A stretch of 55,505 nucleotides of DNA from Alkalimonas cellulosilytica (GTDB taxonomy: Bacteria > Pseudomonadota > Gammaproteobacteria > Enterobacterales > Alteromonadaceae). Below are positions 41,932-49,657 of the stretch, in pieces; the stretch's first letter is position 1; each line of letters begins with the position of its first letter. The notes below the pieces were generated by a model. The model was not told where the DNA came from, searched no databases, and saw nothing but the letters and a program-made list of their open reading frames with translations. The DNA lies in NCBI RefSeq assembly GCF_036325985.1, contig NZ_JAUHLI010000019.1:1-55505 (forward strand), written 5' to 3'. The position numbers and the translations under genes were made by a program.

Positions 41932-42528
41932 TTACAACCAGCCCTTCTGCCGCGCGATACGGGCCGCATCAATCCGGTTGGCGGCATCTAACTTGTTGAT
42001 CGCGTCAGATAAGTAGTTACGGGCGGTACCTTCTGCAATATAAAGGGCCGCCGCGATTTCACTGGTACTTTTACCATCCGCCGCCAAGCGTAACGCCTGG
42101 CGCTCTTTATCACTGAGTGGATCCTGTTCGCCCAGTGAGTTTAGCAACAGTTCGCTGTCGACCACTTTTCTACCGGCCATCACTTGTGCAATAGCTTGCA
42201 CCAGCTGCTCAACCGGCGCATCTTTTAACAAAAAGCCACCGACACCAGCATCCATCGCCCGCTTGACATAACCAGCACGACCAAAGGTGGTGATGATCAC
42301 CACTTTGGTAGTTAACTTGTGCTGTTGGACATAGTGCGCCAGCTCAATGCCGGTTTTTCCCGGCATTTCGATATCGCTTAGCAGCAAGTCAAACGGCTGT
42401 TGCTTTAACAGCGTCAGTGCCTGGTCACCATCAGCTGCTTCGGTAACGTCAAAACCGGATTCCAATCGCAGCAGGCTGGCAAGGGCTGTACGGACCATCG
42501 CCTGATCTTCGGCCAATAAAATTTTCAT
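41932..42528 (-). CDS. NarL/LuxR-family response regulator (DesR/LnrK-like)
   Basis: The 198-residue regulator has a receiver domain (acidic residues in LLAEDQAMV, phosphoacceptor Asp in LLLSDIEMPGKTG, Lys in GFLLKDAPVEQL) and a C-terminal LuxR helix-turn-helix (LRLAADGKSTSEIAAALYIAEGTARNYLSDAINKL). It is the DesR type, which in Bacillus controls a lipid desaturase or, as LnrK/YvfU, an ABC-2 exporter. Its ATG overlaps the kinase's TGA (ATGA). The divergent hydrolase/ABC genes, and the palindrome between the units, are likely targets. Confidence 0.92.
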   Translation of the reverse strand: MKILLAEDQAMVRTALASLLRLESGFDVTEAADGDQALTLLKQQPFDLLLSDIEMPGKTGIELAHYVQQHKLTTKVVIITTFGRAGYVKRAMDAGVGGFLLKDAPVEQLVQAIAQVMAGRKVVDSELLLNSLGEQDPLSDKERQALRLAADGKSTSEIAAALYIAEGTARNYLSDAINKLDAANRIDAARIARQKGWL

Positions 42529-43601
42529 GCTGTCTGTTCCTGCAGTGAAAGTTGAATGCTGGCCGTCACGCCATCACTTTGTTCCAGCGCCAGCGTTGCG
42601 CCAATGGCCGCCAGCCGTTCGCGTAAGCCTGTAATCCCATTGCCTTCTTTGAGTTCAGAGCAACGACCATTATCACTGAGCTGAATCTGCAATTGCTTGC
42701 CCTGCTGCACAAAACTTAATTGGCAACTATCGCCCTGGCTGTGACGCATAATGTTGGTCACCAACTCGGTTAAGGCCAACACCACGGCTGTTTCACGGCG
42801 AGGATCCAAGATGGGAAGCTCCCCGTGAAGTTCGGCCTGAAAACCCGCATCGCGCAAGCGATTGAGCAGTTTGGTTACTTCTGCCGTTAAGCCCTGATGT
42901 TTGTAGCCTGACACACTTTGCCGTACCTGACTAAGCGCATCCCGTGCGATTTGACTCAACTCGCTAAGCTGCTGCCGGGCGGCATCTGTTTGCTGGTGCA
43001 TTAGCAATTTCTCTGCTAAATCAGCCTTTAGGATAATGCTTGATAACGTATGGCCTAATATATCGTGCAAATCGCGGCCAATACGCTCCCGCTCAACCAT
43101 GGTTGCCAACTGCTTAATTTCATCGGCACTTTGTCGCTCTGCCAATCGCTGTCGCTGCTTGGCTTGCTCAACACGGCCTAACAGGCTGACGCCCAGCACA
43201 ACGGGGACCCCCATCAGCAGAAACAGCTCCCATTGAATACCCAGCAAGACATAGAGCAGCACCAACAACACGATGAGCATCGTCATAAGAAGCAGATAAC
43301 GCTGTAGCCTGCAGGCATAGCCGATAAAAAAGCCGGCATAGGCAAATAAGGCGATAGCGCCGTAATTCACCGGTGTGATCAACGTCGCAACGACCACAAT
43401 ACCAACAACGGGTTTGACCATCTCATTGCGATTGCAACGATAAGCCCAAAAATAGCAATAAAGGAAAATCAGCAAGGCCGTAGCCATCGCAAGGTACTGC
43501 CAGAGCTCAAAACGGATGGTAAATAACGGAATAATAAAGAACACCAGGTTGATCAGATAAACCCAGCTAAGTTTTGTCTCCATTTTATCGAAGGGTTGCA
43601 T
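42525..43601 (-). CDS. DesK/LnrJ-like sensor histidine kinase
   Basis: This 358-residue kinase has four to five N-terminal membrane helices (to about 140) without a large periplasmic domain, a coiled-coil linker, the HisKA_3 phosphoacceptor motif MVERERIGRDLHDILGHTLS (His near 180), and a short HATPase domain (ELVTNIMRHSQG, DNG--S--KEGNGITGLRERLAAIGA). This class senses membrane state or membrane-active compounds through the helices. The ATG at 43601 has GGGAG seven bases upstream; the first codon of the longer frame has none. Partner of the regulator that overlaps it. Confidence 0.92.
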   Translation of the reverse strand: MQPFDKMETKLSWVYLINLVFFIIPLFTIRFELWQYLAMATALLIFLYCYFWAYRCNRNEMVKPVVGIVVVATLITPVNYGAIALFAYAGFFIGYACRLQRYLLLMTMLIVLLVLLYVLLGIQWELFLLMGVPVVLGVSLLGRVEQAKQRQRLAERQSADEIKQLATMVERERIGRDLHDILGHTLSSIILKADLAEKLLMHQQTDAARQQLSELSQIARDALSQVRQSVSGYKHQGLTAEVTKLLNRLRDAGFQAELHGELPILDPRRETAVVLALTELVTNIMRHSQGDSCQLSFVQQGKQLQIQLSDNGRCSELKEGNGITGLRERLAAIGATLALEQSDGVTASIQLSLQEQTA

Positions 43602-43680
43602 CTGGTTCTCCCGCACTTAACTGCAAACAGTGTAAGCGCAATGACTGCGACTGTGCCAGTGACAACCATCACAGAATGGC

Positions 43681-43694
43681 ATGACAGTTGTCAT
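43681..43694. promoter_or_regulatory. Palindromic site between the DesKR-like and ABC operons
   Basis: ATGACA-GT-TGTCAT is a perfect 6-2-6 inverted repeat, and a related imperfect copy (GTGACAACCATCAC) lies at 43659-43672. Dyads of this size suit NarL/LuxR-type response regulators. It sits about 80 bases upstream of the kinase ATG and 90 bases upstream of the hydrolase ATG. Confidence 0.55.
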
Positions 43695-43783
43695 CCTCAA
43701 TTGCTGACAAGCGTTACCTATGCAAACGATCGCTCCGGCCTAAACTGCCCTCATCGACAACCATCAAGTATGAGGCACTTACT

Positions 43784-44734
43784 ATGACATCATTCAACAC
43801 CCCACTTCGCAGCCTGATTCTGGCTGTAGGTGTAGCCGGCGCTTTGGTCAGCCTGCCTGCGACAGCCGCCCAGGCGGACACCTCACAGGCGAGCACCGCT
43901 CAACAGGCAACCACGCAAAATGCAGAACACTCTGTCTGTGCTTGTTTCGAGGTAACGGTAGTCGGAGAGGGACCAGCCGTTCTGCTTATTCCTGGCCTGG
44001 CATCTTCCGGCGATGTGTGGCACAGCACCGTCGAGGCACTGCAGGCGGACTATCAGCTGCATGTGTTCACACTGGCCGGCTTTGGCGGGGTGATGCCGCT
44101 GGCACATGAGGCGTGGGAGCATGGCTTTTTACCGACCCAGCAAGAGGCGATTTTGCGCTATATCCGGCAGCAGCAACTGAATAAACCGGTAGTCATTGGC
44201 CATTCATTGGGGGGCTACCTGGCACTGGCTTTAGCCGCAACGGCCCCCGAAGCTATCGGCGGTGCGATAAATATCGATGGCTTACCAGCACTGGGCGCAC
44301 TTTTTGCTCAGAGCACAGCCAGTGATAGTGCTCGCCAAAATGCCGCCCCGGCAAATTTTGACCCTATGGCTATGGCCCAAAGTATGGCGAATAACGAAAG
44401 CTGGCATCAGCTCATTGAGAACGACATGTTCCGCTCCGATGACATGACCGCAGGCCGCGTGATGGGCGAATTGATGCAGGCTGACTTAAGACCACAATTG
44501 GGCAATATCCGCGTGCCAGTGCTAACACTTGGAGCACTGCAACATGGCGCTCCCTACAGCACGCCTGAACAGGTACAGGCAAATTATGAAAACCAGCTGG
44601 CCAATGCCCCGGCACAGTACCACAGCTTCGCTTTTGCTGCAGACTCCAAACATTTCATTATGGCGGATGCGCCCGAGTGGCTTACCCAGCAAATCACGCA
44701 GTTTCTGCACAGCCATGCCGTGACAGAGGAGTAA
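43784..44734 (+). CDS. Exported alpha/beta hydrolase
   Basis: The 316-residue protein has a signal peptide (about 1-33, MTSFNTPLRSLILAVGVAGALVSLPATAAQA) and an alpha/beta-hydrolase domain. The oxyanion region is VLLIPGLASSGDVWH, the nucleophile elbow is GHSLGGYLAL (Ser near 148), and the likely catalytic His lies in DSKHFIMADAPEWL near the C-terminus. It would hydrolyse an ester, lactone or amide in the periplasm. It is followed four bases later by an ABC ATPase gene and shares the operon with the exporter. An attractive reading is detoxification of a membrane-active compound together with its export; this is inference. The ATG at 43784 has TGAGG upstream. Confidence 0.88.
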   Translation: MTSFNTPLRSLILAVGVAGALVSLPATAAQADTSQASTAQQATTQNAEHSVCACFEVTVVGEGPAVLLIPGLASSGDVWHSTVEALQADYQLHVFTLAGFGGVMPLAHEAWEHGFLPTQQEAILRYIRQQQLNKPVVIGHSLGGYLALALAATAPEAIGGAINIDGLPALGALFAQSTASDSARQNAAPANFDPMAMAQSMANNESWHQLIENDMFRSDDMTAGRVMGELMQADLRPQLGNIRVPVLTLGALQHGAPYSTPEQVQANYENQLANAPAQYHSFAFAADSKHFIMADAPEWLTQQITQFLHSHAVTEE

Positions 44735-44738
44735 AGCA

Positions 44739-45653
44739 ATGTTCGCACTCGACGTAAAACGCCTGACCAAAGCGTATGACGCCACTACTGTGCTAGCCGG
44801 CGTGGATATCCAGTTGGCTGCCGGCGAGGTACTCTGCATTCTGGGCCCGAACGGAGCAGGAAAGACCACCTTCATTTCGGCTATTTTGGGTTTGATCAAG
44901 GCCGACAGTGGCGAGATAAACCTCTTTGGTGAGTTGCAACAGGGCAGCACGCGCAGCAGGGCCTTACGCCAGCAACTGGGCGTGATGATGCAAATCGGCA
45001 ACCTGAGCGCCAACCTCACCGTGTTTGAGCAGTGCGATTTGTTCAGCAGCTACTATGTCCATGGCTACAGCGCTACGGAGCTGGTCGCTCTGGCCGGGCT
45101 GGAAGCTCATAGCCAACAGCGCTTTGGCCGTTTATCCGGTGGTCAGAAGCAGCGTTTGTTGTTTGCACTGGCCCTGGCGGCTAAGCCGAACCTGGTGTTT
45201 CTGGACGAGCCAACGCTCGGCATGGACGTTGAGGCAAGGCGCGCTTTGTGGCAGCAAGTGCAACAGCTAAAACAGCAGGGGGTAGCCGTTGTGCTCACCA
45301 CCCATTATCTGGAAGAGGCTGAACAACTGGCGGATCGGATCACTGTGCTGAATCAAGGCGTGGTGGTGGCGAGTGGCAGCCCGGCGGAGCTCAAAGCCTT
45401 AACCCACTACAAAGTCATTCAATGCGAAAGCACCTTAACTGACCAGGCTTTGCTGACCCTGCCAGGCGTCCAGCATCTGCAGCGCGAGCACAGCCTTTGC
45501 ATCCTCCACAGCAGCCATGCTGAGTGCACCGTAAAAGCTCTGCTGCTGGCCGATGATAGCGTCCGCCAGCTGGAAATACGGTCGGTCGGGCTGGAGCAGG
45601 CATTTTTACAACTCACCCAAAACGACACCACTCACAAGGAGCACGCCGCATGA
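44739..45653 (+). CDS. ABC-2 type exporter ATP-binding protein
   Basis: The 304-residue ATPase shows Walker A GPNGAGKTTF, the Q-loop MMQIGN, signature LSGGQKQRL, Walker B LVFLDEP and the switch His in TTHYLEEAE. The ~85-residue C-terminal extension after about 215 is of the kind found in drug and linearmycin exporters (LnrL, CcmA-like). It energises the permease, whose ATG overlaps its TGA by four bases. It belongs to the operon starting with the alpha/beta hydrolase. Confidence 0.94.
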   Translation: MFALDVKRLTKAYDATTVLAGVDIQLAAGEVLCILGPNGAGKTTFISAILGLIKADSGEINLFGELQQGSTRSRALRQQLGVMMQIGNLSANLTVFEQCDLFSSYYVHGYSATELVALAGLEAHSQQRFGRLSGGQKQRLLFALALAAKPNLVFLDEPTLGMDVEARRALWQQVQQLKQQGVAVVLTTHYLEEAEQLADRITVLNQGVVVASGSPAELKALTHYKVIQCESTLTDQALLTLPGVQHLQREHSLCILHSSHAECTVKALLLADDSVRQLEIRSVGLEQAFLQLTQNDTTHKEHAA

Positions 45654-46381
45654 CTACTGCCATTGTCTATCGTAAAGAAGCCTGGTACGACTTAGTCAGT
45701 GTCTGGCGCACACCTGGTTTTGTGTTGCCAGCGCTGGCATTTCCTACCATTTTCTATGTGTTTTTTGGTGTTTTTTTAAATACCGGTTCGGCAAGCACCT
45801 ATATGCTGGTGACCTACGCCTGCTTTGGCATTATGGGCCCGGCCATGTTTAATTTTGCCATGACAATTGCAAGCGACCGGGCACATGGCTGGCTTACCTT
45901 AAAACGACTGTCGCCGATGCCGCTTGGGGCCTATTTGCTGGCGAAGCTCATTACCGCCCTTGTGTTTGCACTGGTGATTATCATCACACTGTTTAGCATT
46001 GCCGTGCTACTGGCCGATGTGCAGCTTCTCGCTACACAGTGGGTGCTGCTGGTACTGGTACTGCTGCTTGGCACCTTGCCTTTTGCCTTAATCGGGCTGA
46101 TTTTAGGCCTAACTCTGAGTGATAAAGCTGCACCGGGTGTAGTCAACCTGCTGTACCTGCCAATGGCCTTTTTATCCGGCTTATGGCTACCCATCACCCT
46201 ACTACCGCAAGTGCTGCAACACGCCAGCTGGATTTGGCCCAGCTATCACTTATCGCAAATTGGCCTGAAAGTCATTGCCATGGATCAGGGCCATGCGCTG
46301 TGGCTGCACCTGCTACTACTCATTGCAAGCACTAGCCTGCTTGGTGCATTGGCTGTCTTCGCATTTAAACGCCTGACTTAA
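45650..46381 (+). CDS. ABC-2 type exporter permease
   Basis: This 243-residue integral membrane protein has six helices and the ABC-2 pattern. An N-terminal amphipathic stretch precedes helix 1 (MTTAIVYRKEAWYDLVSVWRTPGFVLPALAFPTIFYVFFGVF), and the conserved P-L-G-x-Y-L-L-A-K region and the L-Y-L-P-M-A-F-L-S-G-L-W-L-P motif precede helix 5. It forms the export channel with the preceding ATPase. The combination of DesKR-like regulators, ABC-2 ATPase and permease matches the Bacillus yvfR-S-T-U and lnrJK-LMN arrangement, which exports linearmycin-type polyenes; the substrate here is not known. Confidence 0.92.
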   Translation: MTTAIVYRKEAWYDLVSVWRTPGFVLPALAFPTIFYVFFGVFLNTGSASTYMLVTYACFGIMGPAMFNFAMTIASDRAHGWLTLKRLSPMPLGAYLLAKLITALVFALVIIITLFSIAVLLADVQLLATQWVLLVLVLLLGTLPFALIGLILGLTLSDKAAPGVVNLLYLPMAFLSGLWLPITLLPQVLQHASWIWPSYHLSQIGLKVIAMDQGHALWLHLLLLIASTSLLGALAVFAFKRLT

Positions 46382-46389
46382 GTGAACCT

Positions 46390-46429
46390 GAGTGAGCCGT
46401 CAGCAAAAGCCTGGCAGGCTCACTCTTTT
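46390..46429 (+). terminator. Terminator of the hydrolase-ABC operon
   Basis: GAGTGAGCC and GGCTCACTC (9 bp, exact) flank an 18-base loop and are followed by TTTT. It begins nine bases after the permease stop codon and just before the convergent DUF3617 gene ends. Confidence 0.85.
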
Positions 46430-46433
46430 CGTA

Positions 46434-46961
46434 TTAACCACACTCCGCTCGCAGCCACTTGCCTTGCTGCTGCATAGTCATGCGTTCTGCACGACCATTC
46501 ACCTCGGTGGTAAACTCTGCATTGCCGCGGTAGGAGCGCGAACTTTCCAGCACCATTTCTCCCTGACCACTGGAGGGTGGGTTGGTATCGCACCGGAAAC
46601 TAAAACGAAAACGGTTATCGCCTTGAGGTTCAAGAGTCTGCTCACAGCCTTCCTGCTGCGGCATACTGCCTTGCTCTATATCCTGCTGGGTTAAACACAC
46701 CTGAATGGAGGAGCTGCTACCGCCAAAGCGAATGCCTTGCTGCTCCAGCATCGACTCCATCATCCGACGCTGCGCTGCTGGCAAGCCTTCCAGCTGGCGC
46801 TTGGCTTCTTCCATTGCCCGCTCCAGCTCTCCACTTTCACTTTGCATCGAGAAGCTGTGCTCCCAAAGGCCAGGCTCCATATCCAGTTTCAACGAATCAC
46901 CTACCACCCAACCAGAAAAAAACACCAGCAGAAGTGTGAGTAAATGTTTTAATTGCAACAT
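46434..46961 (-). CDS. DUF3617 family secreted protein
   Basis: The 175-residue protein has a signal peptide (MLQLKHLLTLLLVFFSGWVVGD) and the DUF3617 order. It opens with L-x-x-E-P-G-L-W-E-H-S-F-S-M-x-S, followed by a long helix (ELERAMEEAKRQLEGLPAAQRRMMESMLEQQGI), the strand VCLTQQDIEQG, and a C-terminal half with a Cys in GCEQTL and FRCDTNP. Function of the family is unknown; it resides in the periplasm. The ATG at 46961 has AAGG nine bases upstream; an in-frame ATG three codons earlier overlaps that site. Single gene. Confidence 0.88.
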   Translation of the reverse strand: MLQLKHLLTLLLVFFSGWVVGDSLKLDMEPGLWEHSFSMQSESGELERAMEEAKRQLEGLPAAQRRMMESMLEQQGIRFGGSSSSIQVCLTQQDIEQGSMPQQEGCEQTLEPQGDNRFRFSFRCDTNPPSSGQGEMVLESSRSYRGNAEFTTEVNGRAERMTMQQQGKWLRAECG

Positions 46962-47210
46962 AGTCCGCATCCTTGTTTTAGTTCATCTTCGCAGCGACTC
47001 ATTACTCCCGGAGCCGTCTTTGTTTTGCTAAGACTTAACAGCATAGCTGCGAATGGTAGTTAGATCCAAAACTTTGCTCGCAATTTGACCAGAGCAAGTC
47101 AGCCACAATTAATATACTGTTACATTATGATAAAAAATCATCATTGACTTTCTGCCTTGATTCCACTGAACTATCAACAAGAACAAACTGTTACTTTGCA
47201 GGGAATCGCT

Positions 47211-48134
47211 ATGAAATTAATGACATTGTGCACTTTTACAGCTTTAGGCTTGCTGCTATCTACCCCAGCCCAGCTATCTGAGCAGCAGCAACCATCCGAT
47301 CAACAGGAGATTGGCATTGGCCTTTCGGTATGTGAGCAAGGAGAATGCAGCAGCGATTTACGAACCCTGCGTCGCTTATCCCGCTATGGTAGTGGTGATG
47401 CATCAGCCGTGATTGCCTTGGCCTACGCCAGTGGTGAAGGTTACGAATACGATGCCGATGAAGCATTGCGCTTCTTGCAACAGGGCGTGCGCCAGGGCAG
47501 TGCCATGGCGATGTATCTGCAATCCGACTGGTACCAGCGGGGTTTTCTGCTGCCACAAGATGCTGTAAAAGCAGAAGAACTGCTAGACCGGGCTGTAGCA
47601 CAGAATTATGCACCAGCACTCTACCTAAAAGCCAGCAAGCTCATTCAGACACACCAACCTGAAGATATTACCAAGGCAGCGGAGCTACTTAAAAAGGGCG
47701 ATGAACAACGTCATATGGACTCTATGTATCTGTATGCCCGCCTGCAAACCTTTGGCCTGGGGACGGAGCAAGATCTCGAGGCTGCCGGACGAACTTTCCG
47801 CAACCTTGCTATCCACGGTTACCCAAATGCCCGGGCACAACTGCAAGACATTATTGATACATTGCAGCAGGATGCAGAACAACATGAGCTGGTAGCATAC
47901 TTCAATGACGTGGATTCTATCGAGGTGATCCAGGTTGTTGGACAACGTAATCAGCTGACTTCTCAACTTGGTAGCCTGGCTCGCCAGTTGGATAATTCAG
48001 GACAGTATATCCGGGGCTCCATCGGCAGCAGAATCCGGGGTACAAACTGTGAAAACTCAGGTTCCCCATGCTCGGTAATACGCTCGAATGGAACCAGCTC
48101 AACCATTACAGATATGATCACCGGATCACAGTGA
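47211..48134 (+). CDS. Secreted Sel1-like repeat protein
   Basis: The 307-residue protein has a signal peptide (MKLMTLCTFTALGLLLSTPAQ) and about four Sel1/TPR-type helical repeats between residues 45 and 225: DASAVIALAYASGEGYEYDADEALRFLQQG, SAMAMYLQSDWYQRGFLLPQDAVKAEELLDRA, YAPALYLKASKLIQTHQPEDITKAAELLKKG and HMDSMYLYARLQTFGLGTEQDLEAAGRTF. The C-terminal ~75 residues, starting EVIQVVGQRNQL, are not repeats and hold a pair of cysteines (NCENSGSPC). EVIQVVG resembles a TonB box, but there is no receptor here. Such proteins usually scaffold periplasmic partners. ATG 47211 has CAGGGAA upstream. Confidence 0.82.
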   Translation: MKLMTLCTFTALGLLLSTPAQLSEQQQPSDQQEIGIGLSVCEQGECSSDLRTLRRLSRYGSGDASAVIALAYASGEGYEYDADEALRFLQQGVRQGSAMAMYLQSDWYQRGFLLPQDAVKAEELLDRAVAQNYAPALYLKASKLIQTHQPEDITKAAELLKKGDEQRHMDSMYLYARLQTFGLGTEQDLEAAGRTFRNLAIHGYPNARAQLQDIIDTLQQDAEQHELVAYFNDVDSIEVIQVVGQRNQLTSQLGSLARQLDNSGQYIRGSIGSRIRGTNCENSGSPCSVIRSNGTSSTITDMITGSQ

Positions 48135-48154
48135 GCAAGCACCTTCATTGATAC

Positions 48155-48197
48155 ATGCAAGGCATTTGTCTGCCGCTAGCAGAAAAGTGCCTTGCAT
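48155..48197. terminator. Large hairpin between convergent genes
   Basis: ATGCAAGGCA and TGCCTTGCAT form an exact 10-bp outer stem, and TCTGC and GCAGA form an inner stem within the loop. It lies between the Sel1-repeat gene and the end of the DUF2235-PilZ gene. No T tract is present, so termination would not be of the simple kind. Confidence 0.5.
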
Positions 48198-48200
48198 AGC

Positions 48201-49532
48201 TCAAGCTGCAAAACGAATTCCGCTCTCATCACCGCGCTGCCAAACGCATACCGCCTGACGCAGCCCGGTTTTCTCAAAAGCCAGCTGCAATCGCGTACCT
48301 GGATGCATAGCTTTGCTGCAACGCAACCGCACCCCGCCTTGTTCACTGTAATCCAGCACCTGACATTCAAACGCCTCTGTGGATAGATACAAGCGGGCTG
48401 AGTCGGCCTCCGCTTTTGCCGCCAAACGCGGGTATTGCCGCCGCTCACTGCCATCGTTTGCCGCTACCTTGACTGCCGTGTCAGGCGCGCCATCCGGCAG
48501 GCTGGCCAGATAATCCTTAAGGCTAGCTGGCAAATCCGGGTTTTGGGGTTGGTAGTAACCCGACTCAATACGCTGATAAACACTGCTGTGAACCCGCACT
48601 CCCATCGCAGCTTCATTGCTTCTGCCATAAATACGGCGGATATAGACCCCATTGTTGAGTAAAGCCAACAAACGGTAAGGCCAGGTATAGGAGTTGTGTT
48701 CACGCTGCATCGGTGCAGTGCGAAGCTGTTGCTCCAGGTAGAACTCATCAAAGCTCAACCCAAGCGCTCTGGCTTTTTCCAGCATCCATTCCAGACAGGT
48801 ATCCGATAATCCAGTACGAGGATAGCCACCGCCAATATCGGAGTGAACACCGGCAAACCAGCATTGCTCAACCTGTTGATCGGGCAGAATGTCCCCGGTC
48901 CACAAATCCGGCGCAAACGGCTCCCGTTTTTCATCCAGCGCCAGCGCGTGGTAGGCATGTTTAACCAGAGGACTTAAATGGGTATCAAAAAAGCCAATCC
49001 GGGAGCGGCCCCAATGGTTAAGCGCCAGCACCGGCACACCCAGAGCCCCCACCGTATCAAAGACACCCGCCATGCGAATGGTTGGCCGGTAATTGTGCTG
49101 ATAAGGGTTGTTTAACCATTGCGTTGCCCGTTGCTCGGGGGCTGAGCGGTAGTAACGATACGCTTCCCCTAACTGGTGCAATTGTTGCTTTGACACCAAC
49201 CCCAGGGCATGGACCATCCCGACCACAGCCCGTGCCGTATAAGCGCCACGACTAAAACCAAAGCAGTAGATTTCATCACCCGGCTGGTAGTTGTGGACTA
49301 AGAAGCGGTAAGCCCTTAACACATTGCGCGCCACCCCCATGCCAAATGCACCGCCAAAAAAGCGATCCACCCGACCAAAGGTACCTACCCCCTGGTCATA
49401 AAACACCACCTGATGACGGCCATCCTCAGCCTTCGGCTGGATAGCACGGGCAATCTTCACAATGTTGGTTGGGTTTTCCTGCGGTTCATTCCAGGTGCCG
49501 TCACAGCACAAAATAATGCGTTTGGATGTCAT
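48201..49532 (-). CDS. DUF2235 hydrolase with C-terminal PilZ domain
   Basis: The 443-residue protein has two parts. Residues ~1-320 form the DUF2235/Tle1-like alpha/beta hydrolase: opening RIILCCDGTWNEP, YDQGVGTFG, and the nucleophile motif CFGFSRGAYTAR (Ser near 94), then FAGVHSDIGGGYP near 233, which holds the catalytic Asp/His region. This family includes phospholipase effectors of type VI secretion, but stand-alone housekeeping members are common. Residues 361-443 form a PilZ domain with both c-di-GMP motifs intact, RQYPR (365-369, RxxxR) and DYSEQG (394-399, DxSxxG). The hydrolase could thus be controlled by c-di-GMP. No signal peptide. The ATG follows AAGGAGG. It lies downstream of a sigma-54 regulator gene on the same strand after a 125-base gap. 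Confidence 0.88.
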   Translation of the reverse strand: MTSKRIILCCDGTWNEPQENPTNIVKIARAIQPKAEDGRHQVVFYDQGVGTFGRVDRFFGGAFGMGVARNVLRAYRFLVHNYQPGDEIYCFGFSRGAYTARAVVGMVHALGLVSKQQLHQLGEAYRYYRSAPEQRATQWLNNPYQHNYRPTIRMAGVFDTVGALGVPVLALNHWGRSRIGFFDTHLSPLVKHAYHALALDEKREPFAPDLWTGDILPDQQVEQCWFAGVHSDIGGGYPRTGLSDTCLEWMLEKARALGLSFDEFYLEQQLRTAPMQREHNSYTWPYRLLALLNNGVYIRRIYGRSNEAAMGVRVHSSVYQRIESGYYQPQNPDLPASLKDYLASLPDGAPDTAVKVAANDGSERRQYPRLAAKAEADSARLYLSTEAFECQVLDYSEQGGVRLRCSKAMHPGTRLQLAFEKTGLRQAVCVWQRGDESGIRFAA

Positions 49533-49564
49533 GGCGATGCCTCCTTATGCGTTGCACAATGGCA

Positions 49565-49579
49565 TACCGCCTGGCGGTA
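49565..49579. promoter_or_regulatory. Inverted repeat before the DUF2235-PilZ gene
   Basis: TACCGCC-T-GGCGGTA is a perfect 7-1-7 inverted repeat, ending 33 bases upstream of the ATG. In the transcript it could form a hairpin in the 5' leader; in DNA it could be a dimer binding site. Confidence 0.4.
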
Positions 49580-49594
49580 ACGGCGCCTGTTTCT

Positions 49595-49609
49595 AGTATA
49601 GCGTATACT
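49595..49609. promoter_or_regulatory. AGTATA-GCG-TATACT dyad before the DUF2235-PilZ gene
   Basis: This perfect 6-3-6 dyad includes a TATACT hexamer on the minus strand that would serve as a -10 box for the DUF2235-PilZ gene. It may be promoter, operator, or both. No convincing -24/-12 element is present in this gap. Confidence 0.4.
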
Positions 49610-49657
49610 GTACAAAAAACCGCCAGCCAGGCTTTGTGAGAGGCAGAAAATGACAAC

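Noticed and set aside
48201..49532. Type VI secretion effector (Tle1) reading of the DUF2235 protein
   Set aside because: No VgrG, Hcp, PAAR or immunity gene is adjacent, and the PilZ domain points to an intracellular regulated enzyme.
49533..49657. Sigma-54 promoter before the DUF2235-PilZ gene
   Set aside because: I looked for GG-N10-GC in the right orientation. Segments such as TGGCTGGCGG lack a -12 element, so regulation by the upstream sigma-54 regulator is not supported.
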